Source of the DNA: Deinococcus depolymerans
Lineage (GTDB): Bacteria > Deinococcota > Deinococci > Deinococcales > Deinococcaceae
Assembly: GCF_039522025.1 (NCBI RefSeq)
Contig: NZ_BAAADB010000029.1
Span: forward strand, 1 to 64,000
Direction: 5' to 3'
DNA length: 64,000 nt
Position 1 is the first letter of the stretch. Every line of letters starts with the position of its first letter. The notes under the pieces were generated by a model. The model was not told the DNA's origin. It saw only the letters and a list, made by a program, of their open reading frames with translations, and ran no database searches. Both the position numbers and the translations under genes were made by a program. This document shows positions 45,373-58,630 of this stretch, one piece after another.

Positions 45373-46566
45373 GTGAATCGACGCACGACCGTTTCTGGCC
45401 TGCTGGGCCTGATGATCACCCTGGGCCTCGCCGCGGCGTCCACCGCCGCCGCCCAGACCACTCCCGCTCAGTCCGCTCCCGCCCAGACGACCCCCGCGCC
45501 CACCGCACCGGCGCCGGTCACCCCGACCCGTTCCATTCCCGCCGCGAACTACGTGGCGGTCGGGGTGTACTACTACGAGCAGGGACAGTTCGATCAGGCG
45601 TACGTGGCGTACCGCGCCGCCGCCGAGATCGACCCCCGCAACCCGGAAGCGTTGATCGGTCTGGGGCGCGCGCAGGTGAAACTGCGCCTGTACAGCGCCG
45701 GAATCGAGACCCTCAAGCGCCTGATCAGCCTGGACAGCCGCAACTTCGACGCGTACATCTCGCTGTCGCAGGCGTACGTGCAGCAGTACATCGGCGCCGG
45801 GGACCGTGCCAGCGTGGCGTCCAACCTGGGCGAGGCGCTGCGGATCCTGACCGACGCGGAAGCGGTGGCGCAGGCCAGCAGCGCGAAGAACATCGCGCTC
45901 AGCCGCGTGTGGAACGAGCGCGGGTACGTGTACAAGTTGCAGGGTGACGGCACGCGCGCCATCGAGGCGTTCCGGCAGGCGTCCACGCTGAACCCCGACA
46001 ACTCGATCCTGCTGTACAACCTGGGCGACATGTACTACGCGACCGGGAACATCCCGCAGGCGCTCGATTACCTGCAGCAGGCCGTGATCGTGGACCCGCG
46101 CGACGCCTTCAACCGCGCGTACTACGCGAAACTGCTGGCCCTGAGCGGCAACCTGACGGCCGCGCGGCCCGAGGCGGCCCAGGCAGCGAGACTGGCCCCG
46201 AAGAACGCCTACGCGGTCGGGCAGTACGGGGTGGTCAGTTACCTCGCCAAGGACCCCACCACCGCCCGCGCGCAGCTGACCCAGGCGGTCAAGCTCGACC
46301 CGCTGCGCTACCCGGAGTTCTACTACTACCTGGGCCGCCTGAACCTGGACGGCGGGGAACTGAAAGCCGCGCGTGAGAACCTGACGCGCGCCGCCGCGCT
46401 CGGCAGCAACACCCCGGAGTACCTGTACTACCTGGGCCTCAGTTACGAGCGCGGGGCGGGCGCTGTCGCCCCGGACCGCCTGAAGGCCCGCGAGAACTAC
46501 GAGGCGGCCCTGAAACTCAGCCCCGGGTACAAGCCCGCCCAGGAAGGCCTGAACCGCGTCCGCTGA
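45373..46566 (+). CDS. exported TPR-repeat protein
   Basis: 397 residues. Signal peptide about 1-33 (ASTAAAQ end), a proline/alanine/threonine linker to about 62, then tandem tetratricopeptide repeats ([76 protein letters not shown]) through the end. A protein-binding scaffold in the periplasm; the partner is unknown. Start GTG at 45373 after GGAGG with eight-base spacing. A TATTAT box near 45290 is a possible -10. Confidence 0.82.
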   Translation: MNRRTTVSGLLGLMITLGLAAASTAAAQTTPAQSAPAQTTPAPTAPAPVTPTRSIPAANYVAVGVYYYEQGQFDQAYVAYRAAAEIDPRNPEALIGLGRAQVKLRLYSAGIETLKRLISLDSRNFDAYISLSQAYVQQYIGAGDRASVASNLGEALRILTDAEAVAQASSAKNIALSRVWNERGYVYKLQGDGTRAIEAFRQASTLNPDNSILLYNLGDMYYATGNIPQALDYLQQAVIVDPRDAFNRAYYAKLLALSGNLTAARPEAAQAARLAPKNAYAVGQYGVVSYLAKDPTTARAQLTQAVKLDPLRYPEFYYYLGRLNLDGGELKAARENLTRAAALGSNTPEYLYYLGLSYERGAGAVAPDRLKARENYEAALKLSPGYKPAQEGLNRVR

Positions 46567-46630
46567 GCGCCGGGCCTGTCACAGAATTCTGACAGCGCCT
46601 GCCCTCCCGGACAGCGGCCCCGAGTCCCCG

Positions 46631-46660
46631 GAACGACCAGCCCCTCGCGGCTGGTCGTTC
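46631..46660 (+). terminator. TPR gene terminator
   Basis: Twelve perfect pairs (GAACGACCAGCC with GGCTGGTCGTTC) around a six-base loop, then CCTGTTT. The remaining bases 46661-46902 hold C-rich runs and the leader of the CAP gene but no gene. Confidence 0.8.
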
Positions 46661-46902
46661 CCTGTTTGCCCCCCCCACCACCCCCGCCCCCCGGGAGGTC
46701 ACTGAGGGCAGACGCCGTCTGGCACGGGCAGAAGCCGGGCAGCGCCCGGATGGCGGGGGCGGGCGTGTTCCCCCCCGGATGGGGGTGTCGGCGTGGGTGG
46801 CCGTTCATGACCCTGCGCGTGAGCCGCCTGAAAGGGACCACTGACTAAGGTGAGGGCACTTCAACCGCTGAACCTCTCAGACAGCGAAAAAGGAACCCTC
46901 AC

Positions 46903-47475
46903 ATGCCCATCCACCTTCACCCCCTGACCCTCCTGATTCCGACCGCCTTGCTGCTCGCCTCCTGCGGCGCCGGCCCCAGCGCTCCCAGCGCCGTGGGCAG
47001 CAGCGCCGCCACCGGCACCCAGGGCAGCGCCCCGCGCGACGCGGGCAGCCAGACCATGAGCGCCGAGGAAGCCCAGATCCTGCGGGAAATCAACGAGGCG
47101 CGCGCCGTGCCCCGCAGCTGCGGCACCCAGCGCTTCGCGGCGGCCGCGCCCGTCAGCTGGAACGGCTACCTGGCCGCCGCCGCCCGCGCCCACGCCGGCG
47201 ACATGGCCGCCCGCGGGTACTTCGACCACAACACCCCGGAGGGCGTCAAACCCGCCCAGCGGGCCGAGGCCGCCGGGTACACCGGCTGGCAGATGGTGGC
47301 GGAGAACATCGCGGCCGGGTACACCCTGGGGAACGTCACGCAGGGCTGGCTGGACAGCCCCAGCCACTGCAAGACCCTGATGGACCCCAGCCTGAAGGAA
47401 GTGGGCGTGGGCTACGTCTACAAGCCCGGCAGCAGGTACGGCACCTACTGGGTGCAGGACTACGGCACGCGCTGA
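46903..47475 (+). CDS. CAP/SCP-domain lipoprotein
   Basis: 190 residues. Lipobox LLLASC (Cys23). Linker rich in serine and alanine to about 48. CAP domain about 55-190: ILREINEARAVPRSCG, AARAHAGDMAARGYFDHNTP (the histidine and acid of the CAP cavity), AENIAAGYTLGNVTQGWLDS, and VQDYGT near the end. The cysteines in RSCG and SHCK could form a disulfide. Family members are secreted; their activity in bacteria is unclear. AAGGA precedes the ATG at 46903. Confidence 0.88.
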   Translation: MPIHLHPLTLLIPTALLLASCGAGPSAPSAVGSSAATGTQGSAPRDAGSQTMSAEEAQILREINEARAVPRSCGTQRFAAAAPVSWNGYLAAAARAHAGDMAARGYFDHNTPEGVKPAQRAEAAGYTGWQMVAENIAAGYTLGNVTQGWLDSPSHCKTLMDPSLKEVGVGYVYKPGSRYGTYWVQDYGTR

Positions 47476-47527
47476 AGCGTGACCGCACCGCGCTCCAGGG
47501 TTGAAGCTGGGCGCACGCGACAAAGAA

Positions 47528-47565
47528 TGGGCGGGACGGTTCTGTGAGGGGAGCCGTCCCGCCCA
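47528..47565 (+). terminator. CAP gene terminator
   Basis: TGGGCGGGACGG (47528-47539) pairs fully with CCGTCCCGCCCA (47554-47565), loop of 14 bases. Lies 52 bases after the stop. Confidence 0.75.
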
Positions 47566-47669
47566 ACCTGTTGGGCGCCGGCCGCGCACCTCGGCGCGGC
47601 CCTGGACGGCGCGGCCGGTTCAGGCAGCCGGGCGCACCGGGCCGGGCCGCGCCGCTAGACTGACCGGGT

Positions 47670-49145
<1,476 letters not shown>

Positions 49146-49279
49146 TACGGACTGCCGTTTGTTTCGCCAACAATCCGGAACTTCACCGGATTGCCGGCTC
49201 CACGTCCGGAACCCGTTTTTCTTCCACTCGCTTCGCTCGGATTGAATGGGCTTTCCAGCCCATTCAATCGGAGTCCGTA
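49146..49279. mobile_element. MITE copy, 134 bp, in the gatA stop codon
   Basis: Starts TACGGACTGCCGTTTG, ends CGGAGTCCGTA (reverse orientation), flanked by TGA on both sides (49143-49145 is the gatA stop; 49280-49282). A GTGGG-rich hairpin of family B follows at about 49283-49337. Confidence 0.92.
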
Positions 49280-49337
49280 TGAGGAGGTGGTGGGTTGTCG
49301 GGTGTGGGAACGGCTGATCCTTCACCCCCCACCCCCC

Positions 49338-50264
49338 TCACGCCCAGGCGCGCACGACTTTCAGCTGCTCGCCGTCGCCGTCCACGACCGCCACGAGGTC
49401 GCCGTTCAGGGTGACGACGTGGCGGCCCCGGGCGGGATGGGCCGGGCGTTTGCCCTGGCGGAGTTCACGGGCCACGCGGTCGTCGGCCTCGATCACTGGG
49501 AAGTCCAGCGCGGCCAGGTCGGGAATGCCGGCCGCGCCGGGCAGGTCGTCCACCGTCACGGCGTCCCGCAGGTCGTAGCGGCCCACGCGGGTGCGGACGA
49601 GTCCGCCCAGGTGCGCGGGCACACCCAGTGCGGCGCCCACGTCGCGCGCCAGGGAGCGCAGGTACGTGCCGCTGCCCACGCTGGCGCGCACCAGCAGGGT
49701 GGGGTACTCGCCCAGCGCGGGCGGCAGCGTGAAGGTGTGTCCAGTCTCCGCCGGGGTCCAGCTCCGCGAGTCGAAGGTGCGCGGCGCGGCCTCCACGCCG
49801 GGGTACACGCCCAGCAGGTCCAGCGAGTGGATCACCACGTTGCGGGCGGGCAGGTCCAGCGCACCGCCCGCACGGGCGACCGCATAGGCCCGCTGGCCGC
49901 CCACTTGGATGGCGCTGTACTGCGGCGGCACCTGCGCCTGCGGCCCCGTGAAGGATTGCAGCAGCGTCTGCACCTGCGCCGGGTCCAGGGATGGCACGTC
50001 GCCCGTCTCCTCGACCGGGCCCTCGGCGTCCAGGGTGGGCGTCCCGGCCCCCAGGCTGATCCACGCGAGGTAGTCCTTGCTGTCGGCCTCCATGAACTGC
50101 ACGACCTTCGTGCTGTCGTCCACGCACAGCACCAGCACCCCGGTCGCCAGCGGGTCCAGCGTCCCGGTGTGCCCGACGCGTTTGGTGCCGCGCGCCCGCC
50201 TCGCGCGGTTCACGACATCGTGCGAGGTGAGGTTCAGGGGTTTGTCGACAGCGATCACGGGCAT
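49338..50264 (-). CDS. truB: tRNA pseudouridine-55 synthase
   Basis: 308 residues; makes pseudouridine 55 in the T loop of tRNAs. Motif I VDKPLNLTSHDVVNRAR, catalytic aspartate in VGHTGTLDPLATGVL, PPQYSAIQVGGQRAYAVAR and LVRASVGSGTYLRSLARD. A PUA-like tail follows (GKRPAHPARGRHVVTL). TAGCCT seven bases ahead of the ATG at 50264 gives a leaderless start. Confidence 0.95.
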   Translation of the reverse strand: MPVIAVDKPLNLTSHDVVNRARRARGTKRVGHTGTLDPLATGVLVLCVDDSTKVVQFMEADSKDYLAWISLGAGTPTLDAEGPVEETGDVPSLDPAQVQTLLQSFTGPQAQVPPQYSAIQVGGQRAYAVARAGGALDLPARNVVIHSLDLLGVYPGVEAAPRTFDSRSWTPAETGHTFTLPPALGEYPTLLVRASVGSGTYLRSLARDVGAALGVPAHLGGLVRTRVGRYDLRDAVTVDDLPGAAGIPDLAALDFPVIEADDRVARELRQGKRPAHPARGRHVVTLNGDLVAVVDGDGEQLKVVRAWA

Positions 50265-50367
50265 ACGCGCGAGGCTACCAGAGGACAGGCGCCGGCAGTG
50301 GACCGTGACGTCCGGGGATTCTCACGGTCCACGCTTCACTCACCTGTTCCCGCGTAGACTGATTCCT

Positions 50368-50739
50368 GTGTTGCGTGTCGCGTTCTGGCTGACCGCCCTG
50401 CTGTTCATTCCGCTGGGCCTGTACCTGTACTTCCTGTCGCCGGGCGTGGCGGCCCTGCTGGGCGTCTCGCCGCTGTGGCTGGCACGCGGCAGCGGCGCGC
50501 TGCTGCTGGCCTGGGGCGCCTTTCAGGTGGCGGCCAGTTTCCGGCCGGACGCCGTGAAGGTCGCCGGCCTGGCCGGCGGGAACCTGCTGTGCGTGGCCGC
50601 GCTGCTGCCCGCCGCGTTGCGCGGCGCGGACGCCCTGCCGCCCGCCCTGCGCTCGCTGCTGCTGGGCCTGTCGGTCTTCCTGCTCGTCCTGGCCGTGCTG
50701 GCCATTCTCTCCTTTCCATCCCGCCGGGGGCGCCTATGA
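50368..50739 (+). CDS. small four-span membrane protein
   Basis: 123 residues with four hydrophobic segments (about 5-28, 41-60, 66-84, 94-115), no recognised family. TAGACT at 50355-50360 stands seven bases before the GTG at 50368, a leaderless start. Its stop overlaps the pseudouridine synthase start (ATGA), so both are made from one transcript. Confidence 0.7.
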   Translation: MLRVAFWLTALLFIPLGLYLYFLSPGVAALLGVSPLWLARGSGALLLAWGAFQVAASFRPDAVKVAGLAGGNLLCVAALLPAALRGADALPPALRSLLLGLSVFLLVLAVLAILSFPSRRGRL

Positions 50740-51572
50740 CCGACCGATCCGCTGACCATCCTGACTCCACTCCCGCCAGCTCCGGCGGGGAACGCCTGCA
50801 GACCAGTCCCGGCGGGGAACGCCTCCAGAAACGCCTCGCGCGCGCCGGGTTCGCCTCGCGCCGCGCCGTCGAGGACCTGATCAAGGCGGGCCGCGTGACC
50901 GTGAACGGCGAGGTCGCCGCGCTGGGCCGCACCGTCACCGACGCGGACGACATCCGCGTGGACGGGCAGCTGATCGAGACCGAGAGCGTCCCGAAGGTCA
51001 CGTTCATGCTGTACAAACCGCGCGGGTACGTCACGACCGCCCGCGACGAGTACGGCCGCCGCAACGTGCTGGACGCCATGCCGCACATTCCGGGCCTGCA
51101 CCCGGTCGGCCGTCTGGACCGCGACTCGGAAGGGCTGCTGCTCCTGACCACCGACGGTGACCTGACGCTGACCATGACCCACCCCCGCTACGGGCACGAG
51201 AAGGCGTACCGCGCCTGGACGGACGGCCCGCAAGAACCCACCCAGGCGGACCTGGACGCCCTGACGGACGGCACCCTGAAACTGGAGGACGGCCCGGCCC
51301 GCGCCCTGCAGGCGACCCCGGCGCGCGGCGGGGCGTTCGTGACGCTCGGCGAGGGCCGCAACCGGCAGGTGCGGCGCATGCTCGACGGCATCGGGCACCC
51401 GGTCACACGCCTGCTGCGCTACCGCGTGGGCGGCCTGTGGCTGGGCAACATGGAAGTCGGCGAGTACCAGCAACTCGACGGGCGCGACCTGCAGGACCTC
51501 CTGCACCCCGAGAAGGTCCCGGCGGCCGTCTGGGACCGCGAGTGGGAACGCATCCAGAAACGCTGGGGGTAA
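50736..51572 (+). CDS. RsuA/RluB/RluE/RluF family pseudouridine synthase
   Basis: 278 residues. An S4 RNA-binding domain (RLQKRLARAGFASRRAVEDL, AGRVTVNGEVAALG) precedes the catalytic domain with aspartate in HPVGRLDRDSEGLLLLT and the end LGEGRNRQVRRMLDGIGHPV. The layout matches RluB-type 23S rRNA enzymes, though RsuA/RluF-type targets cannot be excluded. Residues about 14-31 contain a repeated GGERLQ unit. ATG at 50736 overlaps the previous stop. The TAA stop is the left target duplication of a MITE. Confidence 0.9.
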   Translation: MTDRSADHPDSTPASSGGERLQTSPGGERLQKRLARAGFASRRAVEDLIKAGRVTVNGEVAALGRTVTDADDIRVDGQLIETESVPKVTFMLYKPRGYVTTARDEYGRRNVLDAMPHIPGLHPVGRLDRDSEGLLLLTTDGDLTLTMTHPRYGHEKAYRAWTDGPQEPTQADLDALTDGTLKLEDGPARALQATPARGGAFVTLGEGRNRQVRRMLDGIGHPVTRLLRYRVGGLWLGNMEVGEYQQLDGRDLQDLLHPEKVPAAVWDREWERIQKRWG

Positions 51573-51706
51573 TACGGACTCCGATTGAATGGGCTGGAAA
51601 GCCCGTTCAATCCGAGCGAAGCGAGTGGAAGAAAAACGGGTTCCGGACGTGGAGCCGGCAATCCGGTGAAGTTCCGGATTGTCGGCGAAACAAACGGCAG
51701 TCCGTA
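51573..51706. mobile_element. MITE copy, 134 bp, in the pseudouridine synthase stop codon
   Basis: Starts TACGGACTCCGATTG, ends GGCAGTCCGTA, flanked by TAA on both sides (51570-51572 is the stop; 51707-51709). A GTGGG-rich hairpin (family B) at about 51711-51765 separates it from the RNase P RNA promoter. Confidence 0.93.
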
Positions 51707-51783
51707 TAAGGGGGCTGTGGGCTGAGAGGCAGTGCTGTTCCCGCAACCCACAGCCCACACCCCATCCTGCTATGCTCTGTCCT

Positions 51784-52214
<431 letters not shown>

Positions 52215-52227
52215 CCGCACCACACGA

Positions 52228-52260
52228 GCAGGCCGCCTCCGAGCAACCGGGGCGGCCTGC
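52228..52260 (+). terminator. RNase P RNA terminator hairpin
   Basis: GCAGGCCGCC pairs fully with GGCGGCCTGC around 13 bases, then TTCGGG. A GTGGG-rich family B hairpin follows at about 52284-52325 before the DUF423 gene end. Confidence 0.7.
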
Positions 52261-52322
52261 TTCGGGCTGCTGGCTGGAGGGGTGGGCTGTGGGAACGGCT
52301 CCTGCCGCCCGCAGCCCACGGC

Positions 52323-52679
52323 CTACAGCCCCTTCTTCGCGTCCAGCGCGGCCAGCACGAACGCGGCGATCATCAGGACGCCGCCGATGGGCGTGACGGC
52401 ACCCAGGATCTTCACGCCGGTCAGGGTCAGGAGGTACAGGCTGCCGCTGAAGATCACGGCGCCCGCCAGCAGCGGCCAGGGCGCGCGGGTCTGGGTGGGC
52501 TGGGTGCCCAGCACCAGCAGGGCCAGCGCGGCGTACATCTGGTAGCGCACGCCGGTCTCGAAGGTGCCCAGGGCTTCGGGCGTCAGCTGGGCTTTCAGGG
52601 CGTGGGCGCCGAACGCGCCGAGCGCGACACCCGCGGCGGCCAGGACGGCGCCGGTACGGAAGGAGTTCAGGGCGGGCAT
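52323..52679 (-). CDS. DUF423 family membrane protein
   Basis: 118 residues with four membrane segments; the family pattern AAAGVALGAFGAHALKAQLTPE, FETGVRYQMYAALALL, AGAVIFSGSLYLLTLTG and AVTPIGGVLMIAAFVLAA is complete. Function unknown in all members. TAGCAT six bases ahead of the ATG at 52679 gives a leaderless start. Confidence 0.88.
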   Translation of the reverse strand: MPALNSFRTGAVLAAAGVALGAFGAHALKAQLTPEALGTFETGVRYQMYAALALLVLGTQPTQTRAPWPLLAGAVIFSGSLYLLTLTGVKILGAVTPIGGVLMIAAFVLAALDAKKGL

Positions 52680-52790
52680 GCGGGCATGCTAGGCGGGACC
52701 GGCGGGGAAAGTGTCCTGGGAGACCGCGGGGGGGGGAAACGGCCGGGTGGGGGAGACCGGTGGGAAAACAGAGGCGTTCGGGACGACTTT

Positions 52791-52840
52791 GTGGGTTCTG
52801 GTGGGGATTGGTGGTAATTCGTGGGGAGGACTGTTACACT
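52791..52840 (+). promoter_or_regulatory. MraZ operator and division-cluster promoter
   Basis: Four TGGGN-type boxes repeat with an exact 10-bp period at 52792, 52802, 52812 (TGGTA) and 52822. This equals the MraZ binding pattern known from enteric bacteria (TGGGN with 5-base spacers). The -10 box TACACT is at 52835-52840, so the boxes cover the -35 region and allow self-repression by MraZ. A leader of about 95 bases follows with two small inverted repeats (CTAAA/TTTAG, GTTCA/TGAAC). Confidence 0.8.
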
Positions 52841-52942
52841 CGCCGCATCAACCTAAATACGTTTAGTTCGTGTTCATGGTTGAACGTTGCCTGACGTTCC
52901 GCCGGGCGTGCCGGTGGGAACGGGTGGGGAAAAGGGGAGACG

Positions 52943-54754
<1,812 letters not shown>

Positions 54755-54764
<10 letters not shown>

Positions 54765-56101
54765 AGATCCGTAACCGTTCGGTGCTGATGCGCGTGCTGG
54801 CGCTGTGCATGTTCCTGACGCTGGTGTGGGCGTACGCCCAGCTGGAGTGGGGGGTACCGCAGACCGTGAAGAGTTCCGTGGTGCAGGCGCGCGGGCAGAT
54901 CGTGGCGTCGGACGGCAAGGTGCTGGCCATGAGCCGGGACGGCAAGCGCGTGTACCCGCAGGGGCACATCGCGGGGCAGCTGCTGGGCATGATGGGCGCC
55001 ACCGAGGGGCTCGAGGGACTCGAAGCGGCGTACAACGGCTCGCTGGCGGCCGGGCAGACCCTGAAACTCACCCTGGACACCGAGGTTCAGGCGTCTGCCG
55101 AGGCGGCGCTGGCCAAGGCCGTGCCGGAGCACCGTGGGGAGTTCGGGTCGGTGGTGGTGCTCGAGACCCGCACGGGCCGCGTGCTGGCGGCCGCGACGTA
55201 CCCGCCGTTCAATCCGAACGTGTGGCGCCGGTTCAAGGAAACCGATTGGCTGAACCGTCCGTTCGTGACGCGCTTCGAGCCGGGGTCGACCATCAAGGCG
55301 CTGGTGGTGGCGGCCGCGATCAACGAGGGCCTGACCACCCCGGACACCGTGTACAACACACCCATGCGCCGTTTCGTGGGGGGGCGCTGGGGCAGCACCA
55401 TCGGGGACGCCGTGGATCATCCGGGGTCGCTGAGCACGCAGGGCATCCTGCGTTACAGCAGCAACGTGGGCATGAGTCACGTTGTCGAGCGCTTTCCGAT
55501 GGAGACCATGCGGTCGTACCTGGAGGCCTACGGGTTCGGGCGCGACGTGAGCCTGCCGGCGCTGCCGGCCGCGACCGGGTCGTTGCAACCGCTGGTCCGC
55601 TGGGACGAGCTGGTGCGGGCGACCAATTCGTTCGGGCAGGGTATGAGCAGCACGACCCTGCAGCTGGCGGCGGCCTTCAACACGCTGGCGAATGACGGGC
55701 AGTACGTGTCGCCGCGGCTGGTGGAGGGCGCGGGGGGCGTGGAGCGGCGGAACGTGATCCGGCCCGAGGTGGCGCGCACGACCCGCCGGATGCTGCAGAA
55801 CGTGGTGACCGAGGGCATTTTCGCGAAGGCGGGGATCGAGGGGTACACGCTGGCGGGGAAGACCGGGACGGCGCAGACCGTGGACGCCAGTGGGCGGTAC
55901 TCGAAGTCGATCTATGACAGTACCTTCGCGGGGTTCTTTCCGGCTGAGGCGCCGCGCGTGACGATCGCGGTGATGGTGCACGGCGCCAAGCGCGAGTACC
56001 ACGGTTCACAGCTGGCCGCGCCGATCTTCAAGGAGATCTCGGCGGACATTCTGTCCAACTGGGCCGCCGCGCCGGAGCGGCCCAGGACCAGCAATGAGTA
56101 A
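54755..56101 (+). CDS. ftsI: class B penicillin-binding protein, FtsI type
   Basis: 448 residues; septal peptidoglycan transpeptidase. One membrane helix (about 12-30), RGQIVASDGKVLA as the N-terminal signature, then the transpeptidase motifs S178-T-I-K181 in EPGSTIKAL, SSN 235-237 in RYSSNVG and KTG 369-371 in AGKTGTAQT. At 448 residues it is shorter than usual FtsI (about 570) because the pedestal domain is reduced. GTG at 54755 overlaps ftsL by ten bases; a GTG at 54761 is possible but too far from the GGAGG at 54740. Confidence 0.92.
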
Positions 56102-56534
56102 ATCGTGAGCGTGGCTGTCGAATTGACCGCGTGATCAGTTCTCTCTTCGTGCTTCTCTCACGGTTGGTCGCCGGATCAAGGTAATCCATGCCACAAAGTG
56201 GGCCCATCTGGGACCCGGGTCGGCGGTGGTCGATACCAAATTCTGCCTGCTGCAGAACAATTCTGTGAGAAACTAAATGAGAGGATTAGAACTTATCTCA
56301 TTTTACCAAGTGCCCCCAGAAGGGCACTTTCTGGTTTTTATGGACTGACGTCAATAATATGGCGTCTTTAAAATGAGATCATAAATCAAAATTTCTCAGA
56401 AAAGTGCCATTTGGAACCCGTACGCTCATTCTCGAGGTCGGGAAAGCCTTCATGCTGGCACCCGCACTTGAATCCACCCACTGAAAAACGCCGGATGCTG
56501 CCGGGCCCACCGCCCCGCCTCCGCAGGAGACCCC
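56102..56534. other. AT-rich non-coding block after ftsI
   Basis: Bases 56241-56400 are about 37 percent GC by direct count, against well over 60 percent around them. The block has several inverted repeats: TTCTGC/GCAGAA (56241-56257), AAATGAGA/TCTCATTT (about 56275-56303) and the terminator at 56308-56330. Two tiny frames exist (56188-56268, 26 codons; 56278-56349, 23 codons) without convincing ribosome sites. No known RNA gene recognised. It could be a small RNA locus or a remnant of acquired DNA. Confidence 0.6.
56308..56342 (+). terminator. intrinsic terminator in the AT-rich block
   Basis: AAGTGCCC (56308-56315) pairs with GGGCACTT (56322-56329) around six bases, followed by TCTGGTTTTTA. 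It lies 207 bases after ftsI, far for a plain operon end, and may close an unannotated small RNA. Confidence 0.7.
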
Positions 56535-57101
56535 ATGCTTCAACCCCTGATCCGCTGGACCCGCGCCGTCCTGTTCAGCCTCGCCGGAGTCGCCTCCGCC
56601 ACCCCCGCCCTGCCCGCCAGCACCGTCGCCACCGACGCCGTCCGCGACGCCCTGAGCGCCGCCCCCACCGCCGCCACGCCCACCGCCCAGACCCAGAGCG
56701 CCGCGCAGGTCCGCGCCGAGGCCGTCGCCCGCGCCGAGGCCAGCCGCGACACCGTCGCCCTGACCCCCATCCGCGGCAAGACCGCCATCGCCCGCTCGAC
56801 CGCCTACAACAGCGTCCCCGGCCAGACCGACGCCACCCCCTACATCACCGCGACCGGCACCCGCACCCGCCCCGGCGTCGTCGCCCTGTCCCGCGACCTG
56901 CTGCGCACCTTCCCCTACGGCACCAAGGTCATGATCGAGGACCTGAGCGGCAAGTACAGCAACATGCTCCGCGGCCGCGTCTTCGTTGTCGAGGACACCA
57001 TGGCCGCCCGCAAGACCAACTCCGTGGACGTCTGGATGGCCACCCGCAGCGAGGCCCTGAACTGGGGCGCGCGGCAGATCCGCATCACCGCCGTCCGCTG
57101 A
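56535..57101 (+). CDS. exported 3D-domain protein
   Basis: 188 residues. Signal peptide about 1-28. Alanine/threonine-rich linker to about 75, then the 3D domain of wall-acting lytic proteins: ARSTAYNSVPGQTDATPYI, ATGTRTRPGVVALSRDLL, PYGTKVMIED and FVVEDTMAARKTNSVDVWMA with the three aspartates in place. The fold is shared with MltA-type transglycosylases and the Bacillus YocH/Rpf-like proteins. AGGAGA precedes the ATG at 56535. Confidence 0.87.
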   Translation: MLQPLIRWTRAVLFSLAGVASATPALPASTVATDAVRDALSAAPTAATPTAQTQSAAQVRAEAVARAEASRDTVALTPIRGKTAIARSTAYNSVPGQTDATPYITATGTRTRPGVVALSRDLLRTFPYGTKVMIEDLSGKYSNMLRGRVFVVEDTMAARKTNSVDVWMATRSEALNWGARQIRITAVR

Positions 57102-57122
57102 TCCACCCCCCGCACCCCTGAC

Positions 57123-57152
57123 CGGGCCCCCCTCCACGCGAGCGGGGGCCCG
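57123..57152 (+). terminator. 3D-protein gene terminator
   Basis: CGGGCCCCC (57123-57131) pairs with GGGGGCCCG (57144-57152), 21 bases after the stop. Confidence 0.7.
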
Positions 57153-57208
57153 CGTCCGCATGGCCCAGCCGGCCCCCGCCCGGAGCTCTCTGGTATCCTC
57201 CGCTTCGC

Positions 57209-58417
57209 ATGACTTCAGCCCCGGCCACCCCACCCGAGCGCGGCCCCGCCGCCCCCGACCGCTCGCTGGCATGGTCCCTGGCCCGCGCCCACCTGCGCCG
57301 CCGCCGCACCCAGAACGTCCTGACCATCCTCGGCATCGCCGTGGGCGTCATGGCCCTGATCGCCGCGCTCAGCCTCACCAACGGCTTTACCCGCGCGCTC
57401 GTGAACGCCACCCTGCGCGCCAGCCCCCACCTGAGCGTCACGGCCTTCACCCCGAGCGGCCCCGACCGCGCCCTGGAACGCGCCATCACCGCCGACCCGC
57501 GCGTGCAGGCTTTCACCCCCTTCCTGGCCGACAAGGGCCTGCTGACCCGCCCGGCCAGCGAGGGCCGCGCCGCCGGCGTGGACTTCGCCACGCTGTTCGG
57601 CGTGACCGGGCAGGCCGCCCGCGTCCTGGACCTCCCGCCCGCCGAACGCGCCGCCCTGGCCTCCCTGAACAGCGGCGAGGTGATCCTCGGGTCCGCCCTG
57701 GCCCGCAGCGTGGGCGCCTTCACCGGCGACGAGGTCCGCCTGCTGAACTCCACGCAGCGCCGCACCAGTCTGACCGTCCGGGGCGTGTTCACGACCGGCA
57801 ACTACCTCATCGACTCCGCGTACGCCTTCACCAGCCTGCAGACCCTCCAGACCCTGCAGGGCACCACCCACATCACCGGCTACCAGCTGCGCCTGCGCGA
57901 CCCGGACCTCGCCACCGCCGTCGGCCAGGACCTGACCCGCGTCCGCCCCTACTCGTCGCTGCCCTGGCAGAGCCTGTACGGCACCCTGCTCGACCAGCTG
58001 GCCCTGCAGAAGAAGGTCATCGGCTTCGTGGTGCTGCTGATCGTGATCGTCGCGGCCTTCGGGATCGCGAACGTCCTGACGCTGGCCGTCTTCGAGAAAA
58101 CCCAGGAGATCGCCATCCTGCGCGCCATCGGCGCGACCCGCCGGCTGATCACGCAGGTATTCCTGCTCGAAGGCCTGGCGCTCGGCCTGGGCGGCCTGCT
58201 GCTGGGCAACCTGCTGGGCCTGGGCATCAGCGCGTACTTCACCGTGCGGCCCTTCACGCTGCCCGGCGACCTTTACTTCATCACCACCCTGCCGGTCGAG
58301 GTACGCGCCACCGACCTGCTCGGCGTGAACGCCGTCGGTCTGCTTACCACCCTGCTCGCCGCGTTGATCCCGGCCCGCCGGGCCGCCGGCATCGAACCCG
58401 CCCGCATCATCCGCTGA
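57209..58417 (+). CDS. FtsX-family ABC transporter permease (LolC/MacB type)
   Basis: 402 residues. N-terminal membrane helix (about 40-60) followed by a large periplasmic domain (about 65-270), then three helices (about 272-300, 320-350, 365-390), the MacB/LolCE topology. Family marks are LRRRRTQNVLTILGIAVGVM and FEKTQEIAILRAIGATRRLI. It would need an ATPase partner; none adjoins it, so it is an orphan in the window. Likely moves a lipoprotein, peptide or drug, not known which. TATCCT lies ten bases ahead of the ATG at 57209. Confidence 0.83.
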   Translation: MTSAPATPPERGPAAPDRSLAWSLARAHLRRRRTQNVLTILGIAVGVMALIAALSLTNGFTRALVNATLRASPHLSVTAFTPSGPDRALERAITADPRVQAFTPFLADKGLLTRPASEGRAAGVDFATLFGVTGQAARVLDLPPAERAALASLNSGEVILGSALARSVGAFTGDEVRLLNSTQRRTSLTVRGVFTTGNYLIDSAYAFTSLQTLQTLQGTTHITGYQLRLRDPDLATAVGQDLTRVRPYSSLPWQSLYGTLLDQLALQKKVIGFVVLLIVIVAAFGIANVLTLAVFEKTQEIAILRAIGATRRLITQVFLLEGLALGLGGLLLGNLLGLGISAYFTVRPFTLPGDLYFITTLPVEVRATDLLGVNAVGLLTTLLAALIPARRAAGIEPARIIR

Positions 58418-58498
58418 CAGCCCGGCGAAGGCCACCCCGGCGAACCGGGCGACGACACGCCGGGCCGCCGCCCAGCCGGACCGCCCCCTGTTCCGTCA

Positions 58499-58630
58499 GC
58501 AACGCGGAAAAACGCCGGATTGCCGGCTCCACGTCCGGAGGGGCGTTTCTCTCCTTCTCTGCGGAACAGCGCTGCGAGTCGCCTCCGCTCGGACCCAGCG
58601 GCTTTGCAGCCCATTCAATCGGAGTCCGTA
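58499..58630. mobile_element. MITE copy with decayed left end, 132 bp
   Basis: The right end CGGAGTCCGTA is intact and flanked by TCA (58631-58633). A TCA at 58496-58498 lies at the expected distance on the left, though the left terminus has changed to GCAACGCGG. The middle keeps CCGGATTGCCGGCTCCACG. Lies between the permease and PEGA genes; I see no gene in 58418-58743. Confidence 0.75.
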
